In this document: in pieces, positions 8,802 to 17,209 of the stretch
How positions within the stretch are numbered: the stretch's first letter is position 1
Layout: the number at the start of each line of letters is the position of its first letter
Assembly: GCA_006226425.1 (NCBI GenBank)
Contig: SBGX01000031.1
Span: 186,001-250,000 of the forward strand
Direction: 5' to 3'
Length of the DNA stretch: 64,000 bases
DNA from: Bacteroidota bacterium
GTDB lineage: Bacteria; Bacteroidota; Bacteroidia; Flavobacteriales_D; Crocinitomicaceae
Made by a program: the position numbers and the translations under genes
Notes under the pieces: generated by a model
The model's input: only the letters and a program-made list of their open reading frames with translations
What the model was told of the DNA's origin: nothing
The model's database searches: none

Positions 8802-10433
8802 CTATACCTTTACCTCCGCGTAATTGGAAGTAAATTCGAAACGCACTCCGTCGAAGAGCCCCAGATCACTCAGTTTCAATTCCGGAATTACCAGCAAAGC
8901 ACAAAAAGAGAGGGTCATGTAGGGAGCTCCCAACGAAGATCCCAATGCTCTCGCCTTTTGATCGATTTCCGTATATTCTGCTGCAATCTCATAGGCGTCC
9001 GTATGCGACATCAAACCGGCCACGGGGAGTGCCACGCACATCTTTTCTTCTCCATTGGCCAGGGAAACTCCTCCTTCTGATTCAACTAATAAATTAATTG
9101 CTTCGGCAAGATCCTCGTCATTCGTCCCCACGGCAATAATATTGTGACTATCGTGTGCCACACTGCTCGCAATAGCTCCTGACTTCAAGCCAAAATTGGT
9201 CACAAAACAGCGTGCCGGTTCACTCGGTTGATAACGATTGACGACCACCAATTTAAGTACGTCCTGCTCCACATCTGTTTGCAGGTAACCATTTTTTGCC
9301 TGTAAACTCCGAATTTCCTTTTTTGTGATTAATTGTCCGTCATCTACCCGAATGACCTTTACCTGATCCGTATCTGCCGTGATCCCCAATCGATCGGCGC
9401 TGATCTTATCACAATTGAAGTGATTGATCGGCGTCACCGGCACACTTTGAATGTAGCTCGTTCCATTCTCTGCCATCAATTCTCCTTCGATGTAGGTATG
9501 CGTCACTTCAAAGTCCTTGAGGTCCTTGACAATACAAAAATCGGCTGGATCGCCCTCTTGAAGCAATCCAACGTTCATGTTGTAGTGCTTCACGACGTTG
9601 TACGAACACATGCGCAGGACATTCATCACATCACAGCCCTTGGCCACCGCTCTTCGAGCCAATTCGTTAATATGCCCAACCAATAAGTCATTTGGATGCT
9701 TGTCATCCGAACAGAACATCATGCGATCCGGATACTCATCTATTAGGGGCCACAGGGCTTCAAAATTCTTGGCCGCACTTCCTTCCCGGATCAGGATTTT
9801 CATCCCATAGTTGATTTTATCTAGAGCCTCATCGTATTCAAAACTTTCATGATCAGTTGTGATCCCCTCTGCCGCATAGTTTTTAGCCATCTCTCCTTTG
9901 ATTCCCGGTAAATGGCCATCGATCATCTTCCCCATTTCCTTGGCGATTGCCAGTTTCTCCATCACTTCCGGATCTTTATTCAAAACTCCGGGGAAATTCA
10001 TCATTTCAGCCAGGTAATTAACTCCTTCCCAACCCAGAATTTCGCGGATATCTTCAGGTCCAATCTCTGCCCCGGCTGTTTCAAACTTGGTGGCTGGTAC
10101 ACAAGATGGCGCTCCAAAATAGAATTTGAACGGTACCTTGTTTCCGTTATCGATCATGAAACGAACACCTTCTTTTCCCAGTACGTTCCCGATTTCATGT
10201 GGGTCAGAAATCGTTGCCACCGAACCGTGCAAGACCGCCAAACGGGCAAACTCACTGGGAACAACCATGGAACTCTCTATGTGCACGTGCGCGTCAATAA
10301 AACCAGGCATGATGTATTGATCTTCGCTAACCTCCCGATACTGAATGGAAGCAATTCTTCCTCCTTCAACGGTCACCACTCCCTTTCGAATCGTTTTGGA
10401 CACCACGTCCACTATATTTCCTGCTATCTCCAT
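8802..10433 (-). CDS. ade: Adenine deaminase
   Basis: 543 residues, typical for the AdeC family of amidohydrolases. It hydrolyses adenine to hypoxanthine and ammonia in purine salvage, in the cytoplasm. Motifs seen: the metal-binding GFIDAHVHIESSM near residues 44-56, SDPHEIGNVLGKEG, DGHLPGIKG, TTDHESF and CSDDKHPNDLLVGHI. The C-terminal domain carries GLKSGAIASSVAHDSHNI and a SLGAPYMTLSF segment typical of AdeC. It follows the Asp-box gene by seven bases in a minus-strand run. The link between purine salvage and the extracytoplasmic peptidase and Asp-box protein is not obvious. Confidence 0.95.
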   Translation of the reverse strand: MEIAGNIVDVVSKTIRKGVVTVEGGRIASIQYREVSEDQYIMPGFIDAHVHIESSMVVPSEFARLAVLHGSVATISDPHEIGNVLGKEGVRFMIDNGNKVPFKFYFGAPSCVPATKFETAGAEIGPEDIREILGWEGVNYLAEMMNFPGVLNKDPEVMEKLAIAKEMGKMIDGHLPGIKGEMAKNYAAEGITTDHESFEYDEALDKINYGMKILIREGSAAKNFEALWPLIDEYPDRMMFCSDDKHPNDLLVGHINELARRAVAKGCDVMNVLRMCSYNVVKHYNMNVGLLQEGDPADFCIVKDLKDFEVTHTYIEGELMAENGTSYIQSVPVTPINHFNCDKISADRLGITADTDQVKVIRVDDGQLITKKEIRSLQAKNGYLQTDVEQDVLKLVVVNRYQPSEPARCFVTNFGLKSGAIASSVAHDSHNIIAVGTNDEDLAEAINLLVESEGGVSLANGEEKMCVALPVAGLMSHTDAYEIAAEYTEIDQKARALGSSLGAPYMTLSFCALLVIPELKLSDLGLFDGVRFEFTSNYAEVKV

Positions 10434-10440
10434 CTCTTTC

Positions 10441-11721
10441 CTAGTCTATTTTATTTATGATTGCGATCCACAAACTGATCTTTTTGTCATCCATTCGCGG
10501 CCAAATAGGGCGAATTCTCCCCTGGCTCGCACTTATTGCCGTATAATCTCCCATGAACACGGATGCATCCGGAATGAAGGGCGATTTTGATATGCGGACA
10601 TCCGTAAAACTACTGCCTCCATCCTTAGAATAGCTGCAATAAACGTCCGTTCGCAAATCATCATAATTCCTTCGATCATAGTAAAGTACGTATAAATTTC
10701 CGGTAGTCTGGTCAAGGGCCATCGAAGAAAAAAATTGTTCCCGACCGAAACGATCTTCGTGCACTTTTTTCACCGAGGACCAACTTTGTCCCTGATCATC
10801 CGAATAACTCAAGAAAACATCCGTATTTCCTTTTCCAAAACGTTGATCCGACCAATTGAGGTATAATCTTCCATCATGTTTTCCTCCACTCGTATCTGCA
10901 ATTAAAACGGGAAATCCATTGCAGCGACTGATCCCCTCTACGGACAAATCCCAGCCTGCTTCCAGTTCCTGAATTTTTCGTTCTTCCGAGAGCCAGGTGT
11001 TGCCTCCATCTTTGGATTGCTGAAGGTACAAGCCTCCATCTTTCGACCAAACGACAAAAAGATTCCCTTTTCGATCTACCGTCGGGTAAGCTCCTTCCAC
11101 CGTTCCATCGCTATCGATACAATCCCCTGCCCATTTGGAAATGCGCACGGGTTCCGACCAGCTTTGTCCCTGATCATCCGATGCCGAAAAAAGAATCACC
11201 GATGAATCTTTTGGTTCTTCAGAACCATAGTGATCAAATTGTGTCCAGGTCAGGTAGAGCCGATCCCTTTGATGGTCATAGGCCACCCAATGCTTGTCCT
11301 GGGCCTTCTTTCCATTCGGGCGGGGAAAACTCCCTTTCGTAAACTTTTTCCCTGTCTGTTCGGCACGTTGACAAACGATTCGATCTATGAAAACACCCTT
11401 GTATTGGGCCAGATGGAAATAATAGGCTGCTCCATGCTTGTCATAAAGCAACACAGGATCTCCCCAAACACCATATTTACTTTTCAGTGATTTGCTCTTC
11501 CAGCTCTTACCACCATCCAGGGAATAGTAAAAATCGTTGACGATTGATCCGGCCACCATTTCATCTGGATTGTTCAGATTGATCGCTATAGAAGGTTCAC
11601 TTTGGGCATAATCATACTTCGCTTTTCTTGGTCGTTCCAGACGCACATTCTCAAACTTACTTTGAGCAAGCACTATGCCACCCAGCAAACAATAACCCCA
11701 AATAATCCCCCTCAATAACAT
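10441..11721 (-). CDS. Secreted Asp-box (BNR/sialidase-fold) beta-propeller protein
   Basis: 426 residues with signal peptide MLLRGIIWGYCLLGGIVLAQ. Five Asp boxes of the form SxDxGxSW are visible: YSLDGGKSW, SASDDQGQSW, SKDGGNTW, SYSDDQGQSW and SYSKDGGSSF. They indicate a six-bladed propeller of the sialidase/BNR superfamily. I cannot confirm the catalytic arginine triad, tyrosine and aspartate of true sialidases, and many Asp-box proteins are not sialidases, so the enzyme activity is open. Two blades share a 20-base exact DNA repeat (around 10786 and 11163), consistent with internal duplication. It lies ten bases after the M61 peptidase gene and seven before ade. Confidence 0.85.
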   Translation of the reverse strand: MLLRGIIWGYCLLGGIVLAQSKFENVRLERPRKAKYDYAQSEPSIAINLNNPDEMVAGSIVNDFYYSLDGGKSWKSKSLKSKYGVWGDPVLLYDKHGAAYYFHLAQYKGVFIDRIVCQRAEQTGKKFTKGSFPRPNGKKAQDKHWVAYDHQRDRLYLTWTQFDHYGSEEPKDSSVILFSASDDQGQSWSEPVRISKWAGDCIDSDGTVEGAYPTVDRKGNLFVVWSKDGGLYLQQSKDGGNTWLSEERKIQELEAGWDLSVEGISRCNGFPVLIADTSGGKHDGRLYLNWSDQRFGKGNTDVFLSYSDDQGQSWSSVKKVHEDRFGREQFFSSMALDQTTGNLYVLYYDRRNYDDLRTDVYCSYSKDGGSSFTDVRISKSPFIPDASVFMGDYTAISASQGRIRPIWPRMDDKKISLWIAIINKID

Positions 11722-11731
11722 CTTGTGATTC

Positions 11732-13525
11732 CTATTGTGCTCTTAACCAATATGCTCGCAACTTCTCCGAAGCTTCTCCATCCTTAAACTCAAAATGGTA
11801 GCTCGGACGCTCGTAAAGGCCCATTTGTCCTTTTAGTTCCAGTAAAATATCATCTCGAGCGATCAATAGGTTAATCTCATCCCCCGCATTCAATGATTTT
11901 AAAATGCCTTCTACCTCTTTGGCAGAAACACGATATCCGGCAAAGCCAATCACTTCATCATCCACACTCAAGCCCATCTCTTCAGCCGTTGAACCTGCCC
12001 GAATTCGATTGACAATTGCTTTCCCAGATCGCTCACTGATTCGAGCTCCAAAACTTGCTTCTTCCTTTCCCGTATATTTTACATCCACGCCAATCGGCCC
12101 GAAATATTCCTCAAATGGAGGAACTTTTGTTCCATAGACGAAATCCTCAATGAACTGATCCATGTTCTCTCCCATGAATTCTTTCAATGCCGTCCGAAAT
12201 TCAATAACTGTGAAACCGCGATCCAATTTTTTGTAAAAATCCTTGTAGAGCTTCTGCATAAAGTGATCGAGGCACTTTTCTCCATTGGTTTTGGCAATAA
12301 TTTTAGCATCCAGTAATGCTGCCAACATCGCTCCCCTACTGTAATAAGTCATGGTCGTATTCGCCGAATTCTCATTCGGGCGATAAGCCTTGATCCAGGC
12401 ATCAAAACTGGCATGAGCCACGGGTTGAACTCGCGTTCCAACGGACCCCTCCACATAATTTATGGTACTATTCAGCTTACGTAGGTACTCCCCTTCCGTG
12501 TAATATCCGGCTCTTAGGGGAATCAACTCATCGTAATACGAAGTGAATCCTTCCATCACCCATAAAAGATCCGTATAATTTTCTTCGTCATAATTAAATG
12601 GTCCCAATTCTATTGGTCGGATACGCTTCACATTCCACAAGTGAAAATATTCATGTGCCACTAAAGACAAAAAGTTCTTGTACGCAGCCCCCTGATAGGT
12701 CCATCGGTTCACACTCAAGGTGGTTGAATTAATGTGTTCCAATCCTCCCTGTCCATTGACCACGTTGTGGATGATAAAAGTATAATCCTTATTCGGATTC
12801 TCACCAAATACAGCTGTCTCCGACTCCACGATGCGGGCCATGTCTTTCTTCAGACGGTCCACCTCATAATTTCCAGGTCCGTAAATCCCGACGTGGTGAT
12901 GTACACCGGATGCCTCAAAGTCGAATTCTTCCTGATTTCCAATTTCCATCGGGCAATCCACCAACTGATCATAATTCCGGTAGCGATAGTTAAATGCTCC
13001 TTTTCCTTCATCGAGAGGTAGAGCGGTGGTCACCTTTTTAAATGATGTATGCGGGACAATGGTAAGCGTTCCTTCCCTTTCAGTGGCACCTGCCAAATAC
13101 ATAAACACCCCTGTTCCACTCACAAAACCGTGACTGGCATCCAAAAAGCTTGTTCGAACTGAGAGTTCAAAGGCATACACTTCGTAGCTAACAGTAACTC
13201 GTTTAGCTGAACCTTTCGTTATTTTCCAGGTATTCTTATTTGTTTTCCGAACAGGAAGTTCTTTGCCGTCCTGATCTTTGGCAATGACCAAGTTGACATT
13301 TTTTGCAAACTCGCGAACCAAATACGAACCTGGTGCCCAAACGGGCATTTTCACTTCCATTTCACGGTCCTTCACTCCTGAAATCTCCATTTTTACCTGA
13401 AAATAGTGGTTTTGAGGCTTTTCCATTCGGAGTTCATAATGAACTTCCTGAGCCTTCAGAAGTCCACCAAAAGATAAACTGCAGAGCAGAAACAAGGTGG
13501 TTTTGAATACGTTTGCTTTCATCAT
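11732..13525 (-). CDS. M61-family (glycyl aminopeptidase-like) metallopeptidase with PDZ domain
   Basis: 597 residues, the usual length of M61 proteins. The signal peptide covers residues 1-26 (ends LKAQ). The N-terminal beta domain contains MPVWAPGSYLVREFAKNV, a hallmark of the family. The zinc site is HEYFH at 291-295 with the downstream glutamate in LLWVMEGFTSYYDEL. The C-terminal PDZ domain spans about 505-575 (VNRIRAGSTAEEMGLSVDDEV). It acts outside the cytoplasm on peptides, with known members preferring N-terminal Gly or Ala. Tandem start codons at 13525 and 13522 cannot be separated. It is the second gene of the run that begins at 14220. Confidence 0.93.
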   Translation of the reverse strand: MMKANVFKTTLFLLCSLSFGGLLKAQEVHYELRMEKPQNHYFQVKMEISGVKDREMEVKMPVWAPGSYLVREFAKNVNLVIAKDQDGKELPVRKTNKNTWKITKGSAKRVTVSYEVYAFELSVRTSFLDASHGFVSGTGVFMYLAGATEREGTLTIVPHTSFKKVTTALPLDEGKGAFNYRYRNYDQLVDCPMEIGNQEEFDFEASGVHHHVGIYGPGNYEVDRLKKDMARIVESETAVFGENPNKDYTFIIHNVVNGQGGLEHINSTTLSVNRWTYQGAAYKNFLSLVAHEYFHLWNVKRIRPIELGPFNYDEENYTDLLWVMEGFTSYYDELIPLRAGYYTEGEYLRKLNSTINYVEGSVGTRVQPVAHASFDAWIKAYRPNENSANTTMTYYSRGAMLAALLDAKIIAKTNGEKCLDHFMQKLYKDFYKKLDRGFTVIEFRTALKEFMGENMDQFIEDFVYGTKVPPFEEYFGPIGVDVKYTGKEEASFGARISERSGKAIVNRIRAGSTAEEMGLSVDDEVIGFAGYRVSAKEVEGILKSLNAGDEINLLIARDDILLELKGQMGLYERPSYHFEFKDGEASEKLRAYWLRAQ

Positions 13526-13554
13526 TCAGTAAAAGTAATATAAAATCTAAAAAT

Positions 13555-14220
13555 TTAGTCGGTCAATTGTGATGAATGGAAGAAGGAAAACTCCTTTTGA
13601 TTCCACGCTCCTTCAAACAAATGCGGGTAATGTTTTTTCATTTCCTGATGCATCAAACGGATGGGTAAATCCTCAAATTCTCCATAGAAATGTTTATACT
13701 CCATAAAGCGTTGATTCTTTCGGTCGTACGCCTGAAACATGGAATCATGAACTCCATCCCATTCCAGTACATCCACCCCACTCAGACGACAAACTCGTTG
13801 ATCAAAGGCCGGAGTACATTTCACCCACTTCTCTGATAAAAAAACCTCAACGTAGCCGTGAAAAACGATCTCTTCCTTGCGGAGATACTTCACCAGTCTT
13901 TCAACTCCAATGTGATTAGTTACAATAGCGAAACCCAGACGAGATGGAATTCCAACGGAACGCAAACAGGCCGCCAGAAGCACCGCTTTTTCAACGCACC
14001 AGGCTCGTTTCTTGTTCACTACCACACTGGCCTTCATGGCGCTTTCTCTCAAATCCAAATGATATGGATCATACAGGAAATCATCCCGGACTTTCTCATA
14101 AAGGATGATCGCCATTTCCCGCTCGTTCGGGACTAGTGTCACTCCTTCCAGGTAGCTTTTAATCGTTTCGGATTCAAAATCCAGAAAGGGAGTACTTCGC
14201 AGGTAGTCAGACCGATTCAT
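13555..14220 (-). CDS. Transglutaminase-like cysteine protease-fold protein
   Basis: 221 residues from the ATG at 14220. A longer frame to 14286 is rejected because a good promoter lies between the two candidate starts. The transglutaminase-like core shows a complete Cys-His-Asp triad: Cys75 (KKRAWCVEKAVLLAACLR), His121 (FHGYVEVFL) and Asp140 (KCTPAFD). Family members act as proteases, peptide N-glycanases or amidases, and no substrate can be assigned. There is no signal peptide, so it is probably cytoplasmic. It appears to be the first gene of the minus-strand run into the M61 peptidase gene (29-base gap). Confidence 0.85.
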   Translation of the reverse strand: MNRSDYLRSTPFLDFESETIKSYLEGVTLVPNEREMAIILYEKVRDDFLYDPYHLDLRESAMKASVVVNKKRAWCVEKAVLLAACLRSVGIPSRLGFAIVTNHIGVERLVKYLRKEEIVFHGYVEVFLSEKWVKCTPAFDQRVCRLSGVDVLEWDGVHDSMFQAYDRKNQRFMEYKHFYGEFEDLPIRLMHQEMKKHYPHLFEGAWNQKEFSFFHSSQLTD

Positions 14221-14226
14221 TAGGAA

Positions 14227-14257
14227 CAAAAGTAATTTTTCGATTTTTTTTCTGCAA
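14227..14257 (-). promoter_or_regulatory. Promoter: TTG, 20-base spacer, TACTTTTG
   Basis: On the minus strand a TTG (14257-14255) and a perfect TAnnTTTG (14234-14227) are separated by 20 bases, matching the Flavobacterium consensus. The -7 element ends six bases before the ATG at 14220, so the mRNA should be leaderless or almost so. This fixes the start of the transglutaminase-like gene. Confidence 0.65.
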
Positions 14258-14292
14258 GTGCATTTTTTCTCCGTGATGTCAAACAAAGTTCC

Positions 14293-14300
14293 TACTTTCG
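14293..14300 (+). promoter_or_regulatory. Candidate -7 element (TACTTTCG)
   Basis: One mismatch from TAnnTTTG, ending six bases before the ATG at 14307. It is divergent from the promoter at 14227-14257, with both elements in an 86-base gap. No clear -33 TTG. Confidence 0.4.
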
Positions 14301-14306
14301 TAGCTC

Positions 14307-14930
14307 ATGAATGCGGAGCAATATCAGGAAAAGAAAACGGCTTTCAGTAGCCCCATTCCAATCCTACAGTCCATTAAACGTTTGATCTATGGCGTGGCCA
14401 ATCCATCGCTTCCAATGCGGATCATGGTGTACTTACATTTGCTCATTTTTGTGGTCTTCTTTATCTGGCACCTTCTTAGTTTTTTTGCCATTGACATGCG
14501 CGAGATTATCCTTTCCGAGAAGCATATCAATGTAGAGGTCATGATCCTGAATCGTGGTTCTGCTCTGGGCTATGATCCATCTCAATTCTTAAACAATCTA
14601 CTCAATTTCAATCGATTGAGTATTCTTTACTGGATTGCCGTATTCGTTTCCTCCGTATTTATGTGGCGAAAAAAGAAGGTCTTTTTCTACATCTTACTGG
14701 CCGCCATTCTTTGCTACTACGGGAGTATGATTTTCTTCCTCGGCTCTACTTTTTACCTGGAAGACACCACGGCTTTTGACAAGATTTCAGTCATTATCCT
14801 GTTCGTAAATTCCTGCTTCTACCTACTGTTACTAAACAGACAGGACGGTTCGGATAACTTCTTTGAAGCTCCAGAACGCTCACAACCGACTATTTCGGAA
14901 GAAATCGAGGATTCAGAGGACGATTATTAA
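14307..14930 (+). CDS. Four-helix integral membrane protein of unknown function
   Basis: 207 residues. Hydrophobic segments lie at about 40-62 ([20 protein letters not shown]), 107-121, 127-148 and 157-176. A hydrophilic loop of about 45 residues lies between the first two, and an acidic cytoplasmic-looking tail ([10 protein letters not shown]) ends the protein. I recognise no family. Its TAA shares three bases with the stop codon of the convergent clpX (TTAA at 14927-14930). Confidence 0.75.
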   Translation: MNAEQYQEKKTAFSSPIPILQSIKRLIYGVANPSLPMRIMVYLHLLIFVVFFIWHLLSFFAIDMREIILSEKHINVEVMILNRGSALGYDPSQFLNNLLNFNRLSILYWIAVFVSSVFMWRKKKVFFYILLAAILCYYGSMIFFLGSTFYLEDTTAFDKISVIILFVNSCFYLLLLNRQDGSDNFFEAPERSQPTISEEIEDSEDDY

Positions 14931-16165
14931 GCTGCTTTTAGACGGGCAATCTTGGATTTCGAGAATTTCTCCTCGGCATAGCTCAAGGTTAATCTGAACT
15001 CACTTACATTCGCTGAAGGTAGTTCGTACATCGCATCCGTAAGAATAGCTTCACAGATCGACCGCAGACCTCTGGCTCCCAACTTAAATTCAATCGCTTT
15101 GTTCACAATGAAATCGAGTACGCCTTTATCGATACTCAGCTTGATTCCATCGATATCAAACAAGCGGTGATATTGCTTAATCAGCGCATTCTTCGGTTCT
15201 GTCAAAATTCGCTTCAAACTTGCTGCATCCAATGGTTCCAGGTAAGTCAAGGATGGAAAACGTCCAACCAATTCCGGAATCAAACCATAGGTCTTGATAT
15301 CTGTTGGATTAATGTATTTTAGGAAATTATCATCGTCCACTTGAATCTGCTCCCCGGTTCCAAAACCGATCGTTTGTTTGTTAATTCTTCTGGCAATCAT
15401 TTTCTCAATGCCGTCAAAGGCTCCCCCACAGACAAAAAGGATATTTTTCGTATCCAGTTGGATCATCTTTTGCTCCGGATGCTTCCTTCCTCCCTGAGGT
15501 GGAACGTTCACGGTGGTCCCTTCCAATAATTTTAACAAGGCCTGCTGCACCCCTTCTCCAGAGACATCCCGGGTTATTGACGGATTGTCACTTTTTCGAG
15601 CAATCTTATCGATCTCATCGATGAAAATAATTCCTTTCTCTGCCTGTTGCACATTGTAATCCGCTGCCTGCAACAAACGGGATAAAATGCTTTCCACATC
15701 TTCCCCTACATAACCGGCTTCGGTCAATACGGTTGCATCAGCAATGCAAAATGGCACATTGAGCATACGGGCAATGGTACGGGCCAACAAGGTTTTCCCG
15801 GTCCCTGTTCTTCCCACTAAAATCACATTCGATTTTTCGATCTGTACCTCATCTGGATCATCCTGCTGATTTAGACGTTTATAATGGTTATAAACTGCTA
15901 CTGACAAGGTTCTTTTCGCGTCATCCTGACCAATGACATACTCATCCAGCGAGGATTTAATCTCCTGGGGTTTTTTCAATTGCAATTCCTGCTCCTGCTC
16001 GGCATTTGGAACGGTATTTCCCGTTTGAAATTCTTCCTGAACGATGGAATATCCCTGGGTAATACAACTTTCACAAATATGGCCCGACAGACCTGCGATC
16101 AAAATCCCAACCTGGTCCCGTGGTCTTCCACAAAAGGAACACGATGTTTGTTCTTTCTTTGGCAT
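14927..16165 (-). CDS. clpX: ATP-dependent Clp protease ATP-binding subunit ClpX
   Basis: 412 residues, normal length. The N-terminal zinc-binding domain has cysteines at 9, 12, 31 and 34. The AAA+ module has Walker A GRTGTGKT near 117-124, GYVGEDVES (pore and neighbouring region), Walker [11 protein letters not shown] and a pore RKHP motif. It unfolds substrates and feeds them to ClpP in the cytoplasm. It follows clpP by 76 bases on the same strand, so it is probably co-transcribed with it. That spacer holds inverted repeats. Confidence 0.98.
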   Translation of the reverse strand: MPKKEQTSCSFCGRPRDQVGILIAGLSGHICESCITQGYSIVQEEFQTGNTVPNAEQEQELQLKKPQEIKSSLDEYVIGQDDAKRTLSVAVYNHYKRLNQQDDPDEVQIEKSNVILVGRTGTGKTLLARTIARMLNVPFCIADATVLTEAGYVGEDVESILSRLLQAADYNVQQAEKGIIFIDEIDKIARKSDNPSITRDVSGEGVQQALLKLLEGTTVNVPPQGGRKHPEQKMIQLDTKNILFVCGGAFDGIEKMIARRINKQTIGFGTGEQIQVDDDNFLKYINPTDIKTYGLIPELVGRFPSLTYLEPLDAASLKRILTEPKNALIKQYHRLFDIDGIKLSIDKGVLDFIVNKAIEFKLGARGLRSICEAILTDAMYELPSANVSEFRLTLSYAEEKFSKSKIARLKAA

Positions 16166-16181
16166 AACTTCTCCTCTCTAC

Positions 16182-16216
16182 AACGTTTCTTCAGCACAAA
16201 ACGTTAGCGCTGCGCT
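16182..16216. repeat. Two inverted repeats in the clpP-clpX spacer
   Basis: AACGTTT (16182-16188) and AAACGTT (16199-16205) form a 7-base dyad with a 10-base spacer. Directly next to it, AGCGC-T-GCGCT (16206-16216) is a perfect palindrome around one base. They lie between the clpP stop and the clpX start and may shape mRNA processing or attenuate clpX expression; that role is inference. Confidence 0.4.
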
Positions 16217-16241
16217 CTAATTAGTTCTTTTTATCCACGAA

Positions 16242-16913
16242 TCAGGAATTCGGGTTGCGAAGCAAAACTTCGTCTACCATCCCGTATTCTTTCGCCTCTC
16301 CAGCCGTCATCCAGTAATCGCGATCAGAGTCCTGCCATACTTTTTCGTAATCCTGCTTGGAATGCGAAGCGATGATGTCATAGAGCTCTTTCTTCAATTT
16401 CTGAATCTCACGAGCTGTGATCTCGATATCAGAAGCCTGTCCCTGCGCTCCCCCCAGTGGTTGATGGATCATCACTCTGGAATGCTTCAGAGCTGAGCGT
16501 TTTCCGTCTGCTCCGGCACACAGCAATACAGCTCCCATGGAAGCCGCCATTCCTGTACAAATCGTTGCCACATCCGGACGGATGTACTGCATGGTATCAT
16601 AAATCCCCAGACCGGCATAAACAGATCCTCCCGGAGAGTTCAAATAAATTTGAATGTCTTTTTTAGCATCTACTGACTCCAGGAACAATAGCTGCGCATT
16701 GATGATGTTAGCCACTTGATCATTGATCCCCGTTCCCAGGAAAATAATCCGGTCCATCATCAAACGCGAAAAAACGTCCATTTGAGTCATATTCAACTGA
16801 CGTTCCTCAATAATGTAAGGGGTCAGTGATGATTCGATATAATGTTCCACATGCATGCTATTCAGGCCCATGTGTTTCGTTGCATATTTTCTGAATTCGT
16901 CTTTGTCAAACAT
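16242..16913 (-). CDS. clpP: ATP-dependent Clp protease proteolytic subunit ClpP
   Basis: 223 residues from the ATG at 16913. A frame to 16958 exists, but it would add a 15-residue leader that is not family-like. The catalytic serine is Ser125 (GMAASMGAV) and the histidine is His150 (MIHQPLGG); an acidic residue in the expected later position is present. The N-terminus before the conserved PYIIEERQ is about 30 residues longer than in E. coli mature ClpP, which is common in Bacteroidota and may be a propeptide. It forms the tetradecameric protease with ClpX encoded next to it. Upstream on the minus strand TATCTTTA, preceded by TTG at 23 bases, is a weak promoter candidate. Confidence 0.97.
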   Translation of the reverse strand: MFDKDEFRKYATKHMGLNSMHVEHYIESSLTPYIIEERQLNMTQMDVFSRLMMDRIIFLGTGINDQVANIINAQLLFLESVDAKKDIQIYLNSPGGSVYAGLGIYDTMQYIRPDVATICTGMAASMGAVLLCAGADGKRSALKHSRVMIHQPLGGAQGQASDIEITAREIQKLKKELYDIIASHSKQDYEKVWQDSDRDYWMTAGEAKEYGMVDEVLLRNPNS

Positions 16914-17033
16914 TGAATTTGCTTTATGTTTTGTTTCAATGGATAAAGATACACCCATTTTTAGCTTTTAGTTTCAATTGCCACTTTTTTTTTGATTTTT
17001 TGTGATTCCAATCCTTCATTCCTAAAAAATGTG

Positions 17034-17041
17034 TATATTTG
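17034..17041 (+). promoter_or_regulatory. -7 element (TATATTTG) for the tRNA gene
   Basis: A perfect TAnnTTTG 37 bases before the tRNA 5' end. No TTG at the expected distance was found. Confidence 0.5.
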
Positions 17042-17078
17042 CACCGCATTCAATGACCGATTTATTGAATGAATAGAG

Positions 17079-17154
<76 letters not shown>

Positions 17155-17160
17155 AAGAAT

Positions 17161-17192
17161 AAAAAAGCCGAAGTTTAGCTTCGGCTTTTTTT
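17161..17192 (+). terminator. Intrinsic terminator after the initiator tRNA
   Basis: Stem GCCGAAG (17167-17173) and CTTCGGC (17179-17185), five-base loop, flanked by A6 and a run of seven T. It lies 12 bases after the CCA end and just before the next start codon at 17210. Confidence 0.9.
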
Positions 17193-17209
17193 ATTTACTT
17201 TTACTTGAG

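Noticed and set aside
10786-11185. Direct repeat in the Asp-box gene as a mobile or recombination element
   Set aside because: The repeat is 20 bases and encodes the same SDDQGQSW motif in two blades; it reflects domain duplication or codon preference.
10441-11721. Calling the Asp-box protein a true sialidase
   Set aside because: Asp boxes are structural; the catalytic arginines and tyrosine could not be established from sequence by eye, and no sialic-acid genes are near.
16231-16239. TTATCCACG, one mismatch from a DnaA box
   Set aside because: A single site between clpP and clpX; expected by chance.
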